This document shows, in pieces, positions 50,617 through 59,083 of a DNA stretch of 64,000 bases. The first letter of the stretch is position 1, and each line of letters begins with the position of its first letter. The position numbers and the translations under genes are program-made. The notes beneath the pieces were generated by a model. The model worked only from the letters and a program-made list of their open reading frames with translations. It did not search any database and was not told where the DNA came from. Source of the stretch: BOG-908 sp963692875 (GTDB lineage Bacteria; Pseudomonadota; Alphaproteobacteria; Acetobacterales; Acetobacteraceae); assembly GCA_965198755.1 (NCBI GenBank), contig OZ240673.1:4030001-4094000 (forward strand), written 5' to 3'.

Positions 50617-51849
50617 GTGACCGCAGAGTCCTCCAGCGCGCATGCACCGGCAGCACCGGGCGCCCCGTCTTCGCCCATGCAGGCCGTGGCCGCCGCGCCC
50701 GGTACCGTGCGCCAGGGCGAGATCTACATCGGCGGCATGCTGCGCCAGCAGAAGCAGACGGTGCCTACCCGGCAGGACGAGCTGGAGGCGCGCGCCGAAG
50801 CGGCGATGTCGCCCGAGGCCTTCGCCTACATCGCCGGCGGCGCCGGACGCGAAGCCACCATGCGCGCCAACCTCGCCGCCTTCGACGCGGTGCGCATCCG
50901 CCCGCGCATGCTGCGCGACGTGGGCACCCGCAACCTGTCCACCACACTGTTCGGCCGCACCCGCCCGCACCCGATCCTCGCCGCCCCGCTCGGCGTGCAG
51001 GAGATGGCGCACGCCGAGGGCGACCTGGCCACCGCGCGCGGTTGCGCCGCCGCGCGCGTGCCGCTGATCATGTCCAACCAGGCCAGCCACCCCATGGAGG
51101 CGATCGCCGCGGCAATGGGTGACGCCGAGCGCTGGTTTCAGCTCTACTGGGGCAAGTCCGACGAGCTGGTGGCCAGCTTCCTGCGCCGTGCCGAAGCCTG
51201 CGGCAGCACGGCCCTGGTGGTGACGCTGGACACCGCGCTGCTCGGCTGGCGCACCCGCGACCTCGACCTGGCCTACCTGCCGTTCCTGGAGGCCAAGGGC
51301 ATCGCGCAATACACCTCAGACCCGGTGTTCCAGGCCATGCTGGGCGAGCAGAAGAACGACCCGCACGCCGCCAGCATGCTGTTCATGACCACCTACTCCA
51401 ACCCGACCATCACCTGGGACCGGCTGGAGTTCCTGCGCAGGACCACGCGCCTGCCGATCGTGCTGAAAGGCATCAACCACCCGGACGACGCCGAGCTCGC
51501 GATCCGGCACGGCGTGGACGGCATCATCGTCTCCAACCACGGCGGCCGGCAGATCGACGGAGCGGTGGCCGCGTTGGACGCGCTGGCAGAGGTGGCCGAA
51601 GCGGTCGACGGTCGGATACCGGTGCTGTTCGACAGCGGCATCCGCAGCGGGTCGGACGCCTTCAAGGCGCTCGCCCTCGGCGCGCGCTCGGTGCTGGTCG
51701 GGCGGCCCTACGTGTACGGGCTGGCGATCGACGGGGCTGCGGGGGTGGAGGCGGTGCTGCGCAACATCCTGGCGGAGCTGGATCTGACGATGGGGCTGGC
51801 GGGGTGCCGGTCGATTGCGGACGTGACCAGGGCTGCTTTGGCGAAGTAA
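50617..51849 (+). CDS. FMN-dependent alpha-hydroxy-acid oxidase
   Basis: 410 residues. TIM-barrel enzyme of the lactate/glycolate/mandelate oxidase family: FAYIAGGAGREATMRAN, PILAAPLGVQEMAHAEGD, QLYWGKSD, LPIVLKGINHPDDAELA, the active-site block IIVSNHGGRQIDGAVAALDAL (first 20 of these are the hallmark with His and Arg), and DSGIRSGSDAFKALALGA for FMN phosphate. The exact substrate (lactate is likely) is uncertain. GTG 50617 is preceded by AAAGGGA. The stop TAA is fused to a palindromic repeat (TAAGCAAGCG). Confidence 0.9.
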   Translation: MTAESSSAHAPAAPGAPSSPMQAVAAAPGTVRQGEIYIGGMLRQQKQTVPTRQDELEARAEAAMSPEAFAYIAGGAGREATMRANLAAFDAVRIRPRMLRDVGTRNLSTTLFGRTRPHPILAAPLGVQEMAHAEGDLATARGCAAARVPLIMSNQASHPMEAIAAAMGDAERWFQLYWGKSDELVASFLRRAEACGSTALVVTLDTALLGWRTRDLDLAYLPFLEAKGIAQYTSDPVFQAMLGEQKNDPHAASMLFMTTYSNPTITWDRLEFLRRTTRLPIVLKGINHPDDAELAIRHGVDGIIVSNHGGRQIDGAVAALDALAEVAEAVDGRIPVLFDSGIRSGSDAFKALALGARSVLVGRPYVYGLAIDGAAGVEAVLRNILAELDLTMGLAGCRSIADVTRAALAK

Positions 51850-51930
51850 GCAAGCGCTTCTTTTTCGAGAAAAAGAAGCAAAAAGCTTTTATCTTCGCTG
51901 TCGCGCGCTCGCTGGAGACGCACACCTGGC
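51848..51930. repeat. Intergenic palindromic repeat, left half
   Basis: Left mini-hairpin CTTC/GAAG and core TCTTCGCTGTCGCG. The right half is decayed beyond ACGCACACCTGGCGGAACAA. It begins within the stop codon of the oxidase gene. Confidence 0.75.
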
Positions 51931-51997
51931 GGAACAAGAAATGGCGGCTCTTTACGTCGAAGAAGAAACAATTGGTTGTTTTGTACCACCTGGCGTT

Positions 51998-52183
51998 GAT
52001 GCCAACTTATAGAAAGCAAGCAGTCCTTTTTTGAAAAAAAGAACCAAAAAACTTTTGACTCCGCTGTCGCGCGCTCTCCGGACAGGTCCGCGACAGCGGA
52101 GTCAAAAGTTTTTTGCTTCTTTTTTTCAAAAAAGAAGCCTTGCTTGCTTTGAAACGGTCAACCTTCAGGCCTATTGGCATTAC
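51998..52183. repeat. Intergenic palindromic repeat, full-length copy with both outer ends
   Basis: The central arms (CTTTTGACTCCGCTGTCGCG and its complement) pair perfectly. Left end TGATGCCAAC (type B flank shortened); right end in reverse TAATGCCAATAGGCCTGAAG (type A). The left mini-hairpin has a mismatched closing stem (GTCC with GAAC), the right is CTTC/GAAG. It lies 12 bases from the IS630 end. Confidence 0.88.
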
Positions 52184-52195
52184 ACAAGCGATGTA

Positions 52196-53557
52196 ATACC
52201 AACCGCCCTAAACGCTGACCTGTGCCCATTCTCGGGTGGCGATTGAGGTTAGCCGTTCTGGCATGGCCATCAATGCGTTCCATGCGACACAGCAGGCGTC
52301 GACAATCTCTTCGTAGCTGTCCCACACGCGATGGCTGAGCCAATTACTGCGGAGGTATTGCCAGACATTCTCAACCGGATTGAGTTCCGGCGAGTAGGGC
52401 GGCAAGGTCAGTAGCGTGATGTTTGAGGGCACGATCAGGCGCTCGGACGGCCGATGCCAGCCGGCGCCGTCGACCTGCATCAGGCAGTGGGCGCCAGGTG
52501 CAACATGGCGGCTGACTTCAGCAAGATGCTGGCTCATGGCTTCCAGGTTGACCGAAGGCATGACGATCCCCGCACCCACGCCGCGCGCCGGGCACACCGC
52601 GCCAAATAGGTAGGCCCAGGTGTAGCGGCGATCGCGCGGTGCAGCCGGTCTGCTGCCGCGCGGCGCCCACACGCGGGTCAGCGTGCCCTGCTGGCCGACG
52701 CGGGCTTCATCCTGCCACCAGATCTCGAGCGGTTTGCCGGCGGCATGGGGCGGCAGGGCGGCCGCGATCAGGTCGGCAAAGTTTTTTTGTGTGTCGCCTG
52801 GGCGGCCGGGTCCTGCTCGGGATGGAACGGCCGTACGCTCAGCTTGCGGAACGCCAGCCTGGCCAGCAACTTGCCGACGCTGCGTTCATGATAGTGCACA
52901 GCGAAGTCCGACTGCAGGCGCGCCTGCAGATCGCTGCATCGCCAACGGACAACGCCGTCCCGCGCCAGATCGGGACCTTGCTCCACCAGCGCCTTGAACG
53001 CCGCGAGCTGCTCAGGCGTCAACTGCGCCGGACGGCCTGGACTGCGACGGTTGGCCAGGCCGTCGAGGCCTTCCTCGTTGTAGTGGTGCACCCAATCGCG
53101 CAGCGTCTGCCGGTCCATGCCGCAGGCCTCGGCGGCCTCGGTCCGCGGCCGCCCTTCCAGCACGAGCGCAATCGCCAATAAGCGCCGCACGACCGCTCCA
53201 TCATTGCAGCGCGACGCCTCACGGCGCAGGTCAAAAGCTGATCTGTCTAGACGCGTGACCGGCACCGGCTTGCTCATTTCTGACCCCCGAATCGGATGAC
53301 CAGACCAGAGAATCACAAAATCAGCCGCGTGGGTACAATCGCGAGTCATCCTATTGGGCGGTTGGTATAAGCGCCGCACGACCGCTCCATCATTGCAGCG
53401 CGACGCCTCACGGCGCAGGTCAAAAGCTGATCTGTCTAGACGCGTGACCGGCACCGGCTTGCTCATTTCTGACCCCCGAATCGGATGACCAGACCAGAGA
53501 ATCACAAAATCAGCCGCGTGGGTACAATCGCGAGTCATCCTATTGGGCGGTTGGTAT
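52196..53557. mobile_element. IS630-family insertion sequence with duplicated end
   Basis: The ends match as inverted repeats: ATACCAACCGCCC at 52196 and, in reverse, at 53557. 1362 bp in total, or 1173 bp after removing a 189-bp tandem duplication of the transposase-start end; 1.1-1.2 kb is usual for the family. IS630 elements normally duplicate TA; flanking bases (TGTA on one side, AAG on the other) do not show a clean duplication. Confidence 0.88.
52208..53277 (-). CDS. IS630-family transposase, read by -1 frameshift
   Basis: The N-terminal frame (53277-52768) encodes helix-turn-helix domains (AAEACGMDRQTLRDWVHHYN). The C-terminal frame (to 52208) encodes the catalytic part: Asp in WWQDEARVG, Asp in LMQVDGAGWH, Glu in YSPELNPVENVW. 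The two join by a -1 shift at a run of seven A on the coding strand (52782-52788), giving HKKNFADLIAA. An A7 slip site is a common way for IS transposases to control production, so the gene is probably intact rather than broken. ATG 53277 follows GGGGGT. Confidence 0.87.
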
Positions 53558-53559
53558 AA
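53182..53559. repeat. 189-bp direct tandem duplication at the IS630 end
   Basis: 53182-53370 is repeated as 53371-53559 (for example GACCCCCGAATCGG at 53282 and 53471). The length is a multiple of three, so the transposase frame stays open through both copies, giving a second upstream ATG at 53466. It also duplicates the terminal inverted repeat. Confidence 0.93.
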
Positions 53560-53586
53560 GTTTAACCCTAGCGCCGGGACGTAAGC

Positions 53587-53683
53587 GAGCCTGCCTTTGA
53601 AAGCAGCAAAACTATTGATCCTGCTGTCGCCGAGGTTTCTGCTCGCCGAGCTTCTTTCGAGAAAGAACCGCTTGGCTTGCCTG
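53587..53683. repeat. Shortened intergenic repeat
   Basis: Left mini-hairpin CTGC/GCAG with short runs, core GATCCTGCTGTCGCC, right mini-hairpin CTTCTTTCGAGAAAGAAC, then CGCTTGGCTTGCC. It lies between IS630 and the topoisomerase stop codon. Confidence 0.7.
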
Positions 53684-53712
53684 TTTGAAGCTGAGATTCC
53701 GAAGCGCCGGCG

Positions 53713-54789
53713 TCACTTTGCCGCCATTTGCTCCAGCCGTTTGTCGAGAAACGCCGTCACCGCGATCTCCTCAGCGGTCAGTCCGCCTTCCTGGTGGTCG
53801 AGCACCGCATCCGCGCGCGCTTTGAGGCCTTCGAGCAGGCTGCCATCGAGGTAGCCGTCGAAGATTGCCGGGTGGATGTAGCATTTGCGGCAGATGCTGG
53901 GCGTGTTGCCCAACAGGCTGGAGACGGTTTCCACCGCACGCAGCACGTTCTTCTTGGCCTTGGCGGCGCTGTCAAAGGCTTCGAGTTCCTGCAAGGCCAG
54001 CGCAGCAAGGTTGGTGGCTGCCCAGGTGCGGAAATCCTTCGCGGTGATCTCCTCGCCGGTGATCTCGTGGAGGTAGCCGTTGACGTCATCGGACCCGACA
54101 GTGTGGCTGTGGCCGTGCTCGTCGATGTAGTGGAACAACTCCTGTCCGGGAATGTCCTGCAGCTTCTTGACGATGTTGGCGAGCTTGCGATCCTTCAGCT
54201 CGATGTGGCGCTGAATGCCGTGCTTGGCGCGGAAGTCCAGCTCGACGGTGGCGCCATGCACTGTGGCATGTCGCTCGCGCAGCGTGGTCAGGCCGAAACT
54301 GTTGTTGGTGCGCGCGTATTCTTCGTTACCGATACGTGCGAGCGTGCGCTCCAGCAGGCGCACCAGGGCGGCCAATACTTTCTCGCGCGGCAGGCCTGGT
54401 TTGGACAGGTCGTGTTCGACCCGCTTGCGGATGTCCGGCAGCTTGCGGCCGAAGATCAGCATCTTGCCGTATTTTGCCTCGTCGCGGATTTCGCGCCAGC
54501 GCGGGTGGTAACGATACTGCTTGCGGCCGCGCGCATCGCGTCCGACGGCCTGCAGGTGTCCGTTCGGGTCGCGACAGATCCACACGTCGGTGTAGGCGGG
54601 CGGAATGGCGAGCTTCTTGATGCGCGCTATGTTCTTTTCGTCGGTGACGCGCGTGCCGTCAGGCATATAGAAGTCCCAGCCGTCTTCCGTGCGCTCGCGG
54701 CGAATGCCGGGTTTGGTGTCGCTGACGTAATGCAGGTGAGCGGCTTTGGCCGCTTCTCTGGGGTCGAGCAGGTGGGAGTCGTCTGTCAC
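53713..54789 (-). CDS. DNA topoisomerase IB
   Basis: 358 residues, the compact bacterial (poxvirus-like) type. DNA-binding N-terminal part (YMPDGTRVTDEKNIARIKKL, IPPAYTDVWICRDPNGHLQA), RKQYRYHPRWREIRDEAKY, and catalytic elements including GLTTLRERHATVHG, KDFRTWAATNLAAL and the nucleophile Tyr in SICRKCYIHPAIFDGYLDG. It relaxes supercoils by a 3'-phosphotyrosine intermediate without ATP. The start is GTG 54789 with GAAGGA upstream; a second GTG at 54819 is less likely. It lies between the IS630 and IS30 elements and repeats. Confidence 0.92.
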   Translation of the reverse strand: MTDDSHLLDPREAAKAAHLHYVSDTKPGIRRERTEDGWDFYMPDGTRVTDEKNIARIKKLAIPPAYTDVWICRDPNGHLQAVGRDARGRKQYRYHPRWREIRDEAKYGKMLIFGRKLPDIRKRVEHDLSKPGLPREKVLAALVRLLERTLARIGNEEYARTNNSFGLTTLRERHATVHGATVELDFRAKHGIQRHIELKDRKLANIVKKLQDIPGQELFHYIDEHGHSHTVGSDDVNGYLHEITGEEITAKDFRTWAATNLAALALQELEAFDSAAKAKKNVLRAVETVSSLLGNTPSICRKCYIHPAIFDGYLDGSLLEGLKARADAVLDHQEGGLTAEEIAVTAFLDKRLEQMAAK

Positions 54790-54900
54790 GGCCTGATTCC
54801 TTCGGACCCCTGGTAACACTCAGGTATGCTGTTGGTTGCCTGAGAGGCGACGAAGCCACGCGAGGGGTGGCAGACAGCGTATGGTCAGCGGCTCGACAGT

Positions 54901-55099
54901 TAATGCCAACCGTCTCAGGTTCACTGGTGAAAGGCGAAGCAAGCGGTTCTTTTTTGAAAAAAAGAACCAAAAAACTTTTGTTCCCTTGGGCGCGCGTTGC
55001 AGAAACCTCCGCGACAGCAGGACCAAGAGTTTTTGGCTGCTTCTTCCAGAAAAGCAGTCCTACCTTCCCTGCCGGACTTCGAGGGGTCAAGGTCCAGGA
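54901..55099. repeat. Intergenic palindromic repeat with long right extension
   Basis: Outer left end TAATGCCAACCGTCTCAGG. Left mini-hairpin GTTC/GAAC, right CTGC/GCAG. Asymmetric core (TTCCCTTGGGCGCGCG). The right extension CCTGCCGGACTTCGAGGGGT is shared with the copy at 19202. Confidence 0.87.
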
Positions 55100-55173
55100 C
55101 AGCTGTGTGATGACTCCGCTGTCGCGCGCTTTCCGGAAAGGTCCGCGACAGCGAGTCAAAAGTTTTTTGCTTC

Positions 55174-56257
55174 GCGGATTCAACTTTGAAACGCATAAAG
55201 GGTAGCCTTCCCGACCGCGACTAGGGGGCGTGTCTAGACTTCCGGCAAGGGGGTCTGGATGGGCAAGCATTTGACGGCGGAGCAACGCTGTGAGCTGGCG
55301 GCGTTGCATGAGGCTGGTCTGACGCAGGCGGCGATGGCGATGCGGATCGGCGTCAGCCAGTCGGCCGTCTGCCGCGAGTTGCAGCGCAACGGCGGTGCCG
55401 GCTTTTACTGCTCCGGGCTGGCGCAGGACGCGGCAACGCGGCGTCGGTCGGCGGCCAGCAGCTTTGCGCGCAAGATGACGCCGGCGGTGGTCAAGCTGAT
55501 CGAAGCCAAGCTGAGGCGGCAGGAATGGAGCCCGCAGCAGATCAGCTCCTGGCTGGCGCAGACGCAGCAAACCTGCATCAGCCACGAGCGCATCTACCAG
55601 CACATCTGGGCCGACAAGCGCGCCGGCGGCACGCTGTTCCAGCAGCTGCGGCGCACTGGCAAGCGCTACAACAAGCGGGGCGGCAAGCTGGCCGGGCGCG
55701 GCATCATCCCTGGCCGGATCGACATCGATCAAAGACCGGCCATCGTGGACCAGCGCGTGCGCATCGGCGATTGGGAGGTCGACACCATCATCGGCGCCCG
55801 CCAGCAAGGCGCCATTCTCAGCCTGGTGGACCGCGTCTCGCGCTACACCCTGCTGCATAGGCTGCACGCCGCCCAGGCCGAACCCGCAAGCCGCGCCATC
55901 ATCGCCAAACTGCGACGCCACAGCGCACGCGTGCACACCATCACCGCCGACAACGGCAAGGAATTCGCCCTGCACGCCCGTGTCGCGCGCCGGCTGGCGG
56001 CCAACTTCTACTTCGCCAAGCCGTATCACGCCTGGGAACGCGGCCTGAACGAGAACACCAACGGACTGGTCCGCCAATATTTTCCAAAAGGCACCAGCTT
56101 GGCCACCATCACCCCGGCCGCCGTCCTGCGCGTGCAAAACAAACTCAACTCGCGCCCACGCAAGGTCCTCGGCTACAAGACCCCACACGAGGTCTTCTTC
56201 GCCCCTTAGTGGCGGTCGGGAAGGCTTACCCTTTATGCGTTTCAAAGTTGAATCCGC
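55174..56257. mobile_element. IS30-family insertion sequence, 1084 bp
   Basis: Terminal inverted repeats of over 40 bases beginning GCGGATTCAACTTTGAAAC and continuing into ATAAAGGGTA. Flanked by GCTTC on both sides (55169-55173 and 56258-56262), a 5-base target duplication inside a palindromic repeat. One intact transposase gene. Confidence 0.92.
55259..56209 (+). CDS. IS30-family transposase
   Basis: 316 residues. N-terminal helix-turn-helix (LTAEQRCELAALHEAGLTQA and VSQSAVCRELQRN), then the DDE domain: Asp in WEVDTIIGARQQG, Asp in ITADNGKEFA and Glu in GLNENTNGLVRQYFPKG. All catalytic residues are present and the length is normal, so it is probably active. Confidence 0.94.
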   Translation: MGKHLTAEQRCELAALHEAGLTQAAMAMRIGVSQSAVCRELQRNGGAGFYCSGLAQDAATRRRSAASSFARKMTPAVVKLIEAKLRRQEWSPQQISSWLAQTQQTCISHERIYQHIWADKRAGGTLFQQLRRTGKRYNKRGGKLAGRGIIPGRIDIDQRPAIVDQRVRIGDWEVDTIIGARQQGAILSLVDRVSRYTLLHRLHAAQAEPASRAIIAKLRRHSARVHTITADNGKEFALHARVARRLAANFYFAKPYHAWERGLNENTNGLVRQYFPKGTSLATITPAAVLRVQNKLNSRPRKVLGYKTPHEVFFAP

Positions 56258-56348
56258 GCTTCTTTTTTTCAAAAAAGAAGGCTCTTGCTTGCTTTGGCAT
56301 GGTCAACCTTCAGGCTGGTTGGAATAAGGCCTCGAAGCCTGGCGAGAG

Positions 56349-56402
56349 TGCTGCAGGAGAGTCCGCGGCAGTTCTTTTTCCAAAAAAGAACCGCTTGCCT
56401 TA
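56349..56402. repeat. Fragment of intergenic repeat (right half)
   Basis: GTGCTGCAGGAGAGTCCGCG then a T-run/A-run hairpin of GTTC/GAAC type and CGCTTGCCTT, just before the FtsK stop codon. Confidence 0.6.
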
Positions 56403-56407
56403 CGCGC

Positions 56408-58846
56408 TCAATCCTCGTTCGTCCGCCGGCACAGAACCTCCCGCTTACCCACGTGGTTAGCCGCCGAGATGATCCCTTCGCGCTCCATCTGCTCGATCAG
56501 CTTGGCCGCCCGGTTGTAGCCGATGTTGAGGTGGCGCTGGATGAAGCTGGTGCTCGCCTTGCCTTCGCGTGCGACGATCGCCACGGCCTGGTCGAACAGC
56601 CCCACCTCGCCGTCGCCGGCGCTGTTCATCCCGGCCAGCATCGCCGCGTTGCCGTCGTCGTCCGACGCCTCCGTCACCTCGTCTAGGTAGTCGGGTGCGC
56701 CTTGCTGGCGCAGGAAGGCCACGGTGTCCTCCACCTCGCGGTCGGTTACCAGCGGGCCGTGCACGCGGGTGATGCGGCCGCCGCCGGCCATGTGCAGCAG
56801 GTCGCCGTGGCCCAGCAACTGTTCAGCGCCCTGTTCGCCCAGGATGGTGCGGCTGTCGAACTTGCTGATCACCTGGAAGCTGATGCGGGTGGGGAAGTTG
56901 GCCTTGATGGTGCCGGTGATCACGTCCACCGAGGGGCGCTGTGTGGCCATGATGACGTGGATGCCGGCTGCGCGCGCCATCTGCGCCAGGCGCTGCACCG
57001 CGGCCTCGATGTCCTTGCCGGCGACCATCATCAGGTCCGCCATCTCGTCGATCACCACCACGATGAAGGGGAGAGCCTCCAGCGTCAGCGGCTGCTCCTC
57101 GAAGGTAGGGCGGCCGGTCTCCGAATCGAAGCCGGTCTGCACGCGGCGGCTGATCACCTCGCCCTTGGCGCGCGCTTCCTCCACGCGCTCGTTGTAGCCG
57201 CCGACGTTGCGCACGCCCAGCTGGCTCATCGCGCGGTAACGGCGTTCCATCTCGCGCACCGTCCACTTCAGCGCCTGCACCGCCTTGGCCGGTTCGGTGA
57301 CCACCGGCGCCATGAGGTGCGGGATGCCCTCGTAGACCGACAGCTCCAGCATCTTCGGGTCGATCAGGATCAGCCGGCACTGTTCGGGTGACAGCTTGAA
57401 CAGCAGCGAGAGGATCATTGCGTTGATCCCCACCGACTTGCCAGAACCGGTGGTGCCCGCGATCAGCAGGTGAGGCATGCGGGCCAGGTCGCTGACCACC
57501 GGGATGCCGGCGATGTCCTTGCCGAGCGCGATCGGCAGGCGGCCCTGGTGGCGGGTCCAGGCCTCGCTCTCCAGCAGCTCGGTCAGGAACACCGTCTCGC
57601 GCCGGCTGTTGGGCACCTCTATGCCGATGACGTTGCGGCCCGAGACGGTGGCGATGCGCACTGCGGTGACGGACAGGCTGCGCGCCACGTCATCGGCCAG
57701 GCCGATCACGCGGGCGCTGCGGATGCCGGGTGCGGGTTCCAGTTCGTAGAGGGTGACGACGGGGCCGGGGCGGATGTCGCGGATGGTGCCCTGCACGCCG
57801 TAATCCGACAGCACGGATTCCAGCAGGCGGGCGTTGTTCTGCAGCGCCGCCTCGTCCGGGCCGGCGCTGGCGCGCGGCGGGGGCGAGGCCAGCAGCGTGT
57901 GCGGCGGCAGGCGCCAGCCGGCTTCGGGCAGCGGCAGACTTTCCTGGCGGGCCACCGGCCGCTGCGGCTCGGGGGTGGCGACGCGGGCGCGGATGGTGGT
58001 GCGCGCCGGCGCCAGCTCCGGCACCACCGGGCCGGCGCGCCGCAGCACCGGGGTGCCGGCGGACGGCGCCTGCGACGGGCTGGTAACGGTGGCCACCGGC
58101 GGCGGCATGTAGATCGGCTCGTCTGCCTCGTCGTCCACCGGCAGCACGAGGCCGGGCGAGGGCTGCGACCGCACGAACAGCCCGGCCATCGTCTGGCTGC
58201 CGGAGGCGCCGGCGCGGGCGGCCGAGGCTGCGCCGCGGCCGGCGGCGCGCCACTCGCCCATCGTCAGCCCGACGCCGGCGGCGCAGAACAGCACCGACAA
58301 CGCGGCGGCGGCCAGGAACACCAGCGCCGCGCCCAATCCGCCCAGCGTGCCCTGCGCCATGTCCAGGAACGTCACCGACAGCAGGTGGCCGCCCGCGCCG
58401 CCCACCCCCGCGCTGGTGGGCCAGGGCAGCCCGCGCGCGCACAGCGAGAAGAACGTCGCCAGGCAAGGCATTGCCAGCAGCGTCCACATCGCGCGCCAGG
58501 CCGGGTTGCCCATGCCGCGCCGGCTGGCAACGCACCAGGCCCAGGTCAGCATCGCCACCCCCGGCAGCGCGCCGGCCAGCCCGAAGCCCTGCAGCAGGAA
58601 GTCCGCCAGCACGGAGCCGATAGGCCCCACCATGTTGGTGGCGTGCTGCGAGGTGGCGGTGTTCAGCGACGGGTCGCGCGGGTTGTAGGTGATCAGTGCC
58701 ACCAGCAGCGTGGCACCGGCCGCCGCCATCGCCAGGCCGGACAGTTCGGCCAGCCGGCGGCCGACCATCTCGCGGATGGCGGGCGAGGCCAGGCGGCGCT
58801 GCGGGGCGCGTCCGGTCTGCATGCGGCCTTGGATGACAGACGCCAT
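56408..58846 (-). CDS. ftsK: DNA translocase FtsK
   Basis: 812 residues. Four or five N-terminal membrane helices (about 35-195) anchor it at the division septum, followed by a Pro-rich linker (about 235-330) and the RecA-like motor: Walker A LLIAGTTGSGKSVGINAM, Walker B FIVVVIDEMADLMM, then RGAGIHVIMATQRPS-like segment (ARAAGIHVIMATQRPSVDV). The C-terminal gamma winged-helix domain (about 745-810, STSFIQRHLNIGYNRAAKLI) would read KOPS and activate XerCD at dif. The linker is shorter than in E. coli, as is usual in alphaproteobacteria. Confidence 0.95.
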   Translation of the reverse strand: MASVIQGRMQTGRAPQRRLASPAIREMVGRRLAELSGLAMAAAGATLLVALITYNPRDPSLNTATSQHATNMVGPIGSVLADFLLQGFGLAGALPGVAMLTWAWCVASRRGMGNPAWRAMWTLLAMPCLATFFSLCARGLPWPTSAGVGGAGGHLLSVTFLDMAQGTLGGLGAALVFLAAAALSVLFCAAGVGLTMGEWRAAGRGAASAARAGASGSQTMAGLFVRSQPSPGLVLPVDDEADEPIYMPPPVATVTSPSQAPSAGTPVLRRAGPVVPELAPARTTIRARVATPEPQRPVARQESLPLPEAGWRLPPHTLLASPPPRASAGPDEAALQNNARLLESVLSDYGVQGTIRDIRPGPVVTLYELEPAPGIRSARVIGLADDVARSLSVTAVRIATVSGRNVIGIEVPNSRRETVFLTELLESEAWTRHQGRLPIALGKDIAGIPVVSDLARMPHLLIAGTTGSGKSVGINAMILSLLFKLSPEQCRLILIDPKMLELSVYEGIPHLMAPVVTEPAKAVQALKWTVREMERRYRAMSQLGVRNVGGYNERVEEARAKGEVISRRVQTGFDSETGRPTFEEQPLTLEALPFIVVVIDEMADLMMVAGKDIEAAVQRLAQMARAAGIHVIMATQRPSVDVITGTIKANFPTRISFQVISKFDSRTILGEQGAEQLLGHGDLLHMAGGGRITRVHGPLVTDREVEDTVAFLRQQGAPDYLDEVTEASDDDGNAAMLAGMNSAGDGEVGLFDQAVAIVAREGKASTSFIQRHLNIGYNRAAKLIEQMEREGIISAANHVGKREVLCRRTNED

Positions 58847-59083
58847 GGCGCGGGCTCCTGGAGCACGTCCCGGCCGGCTTACCTACCGGGGCGGTGCTCA
58901 CCAAAACAGTGGGCGGCGTTGTCAGGCCGGCACGGCGGCCGGCCGGACGACGCCGCGGCGTCTCGACTTGTGGTTAAGTCTCGCCGCCAAGCGTAGCGCA
59001 GAAAAGCTTGGCGCTGAAACGGCTTTGGCCAGGGGCCGGAGGCGCAGGCGTACGCGTGGTGCGTGCCGCCCGCCACGAACGGC
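58847..59083. other. Spacer upstream of ftsK
   Basis: Contains the ftsK control region, including an inverted repeat around CCGGCCGGCTTACCTACCGG. No gene, and no copy of the palindromic repeat is seen. Confidence 0.35.

Larger units (their letters stand above)
55105..56327. repeat. Intergenic palindromic repeat split by IS30-family element
   Basis: 55110-55173 holds the core (GACTCCGCTGTCGCGCGC ... CGCGACAGCGAGTC) and AAAAGTTTTTTGCTTC. After the IS, 56258 resumes GCTTCTTTTTTTCAAAAAAG and the type A outer flank ending, in reverse, TTATTCCAACCAGCCTGAAG at 56327. The left mini-hairpin is missing, replaced by the extension of the preceding copy. Confidence 0.85.

Noticed and set aside
52208..53277. 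IS630 transposase as a pseudogene with a frameshift
   Set aside because: The two frames join at an A7 slip site and all catalytic residues are present, which fits programmed frameshifting.
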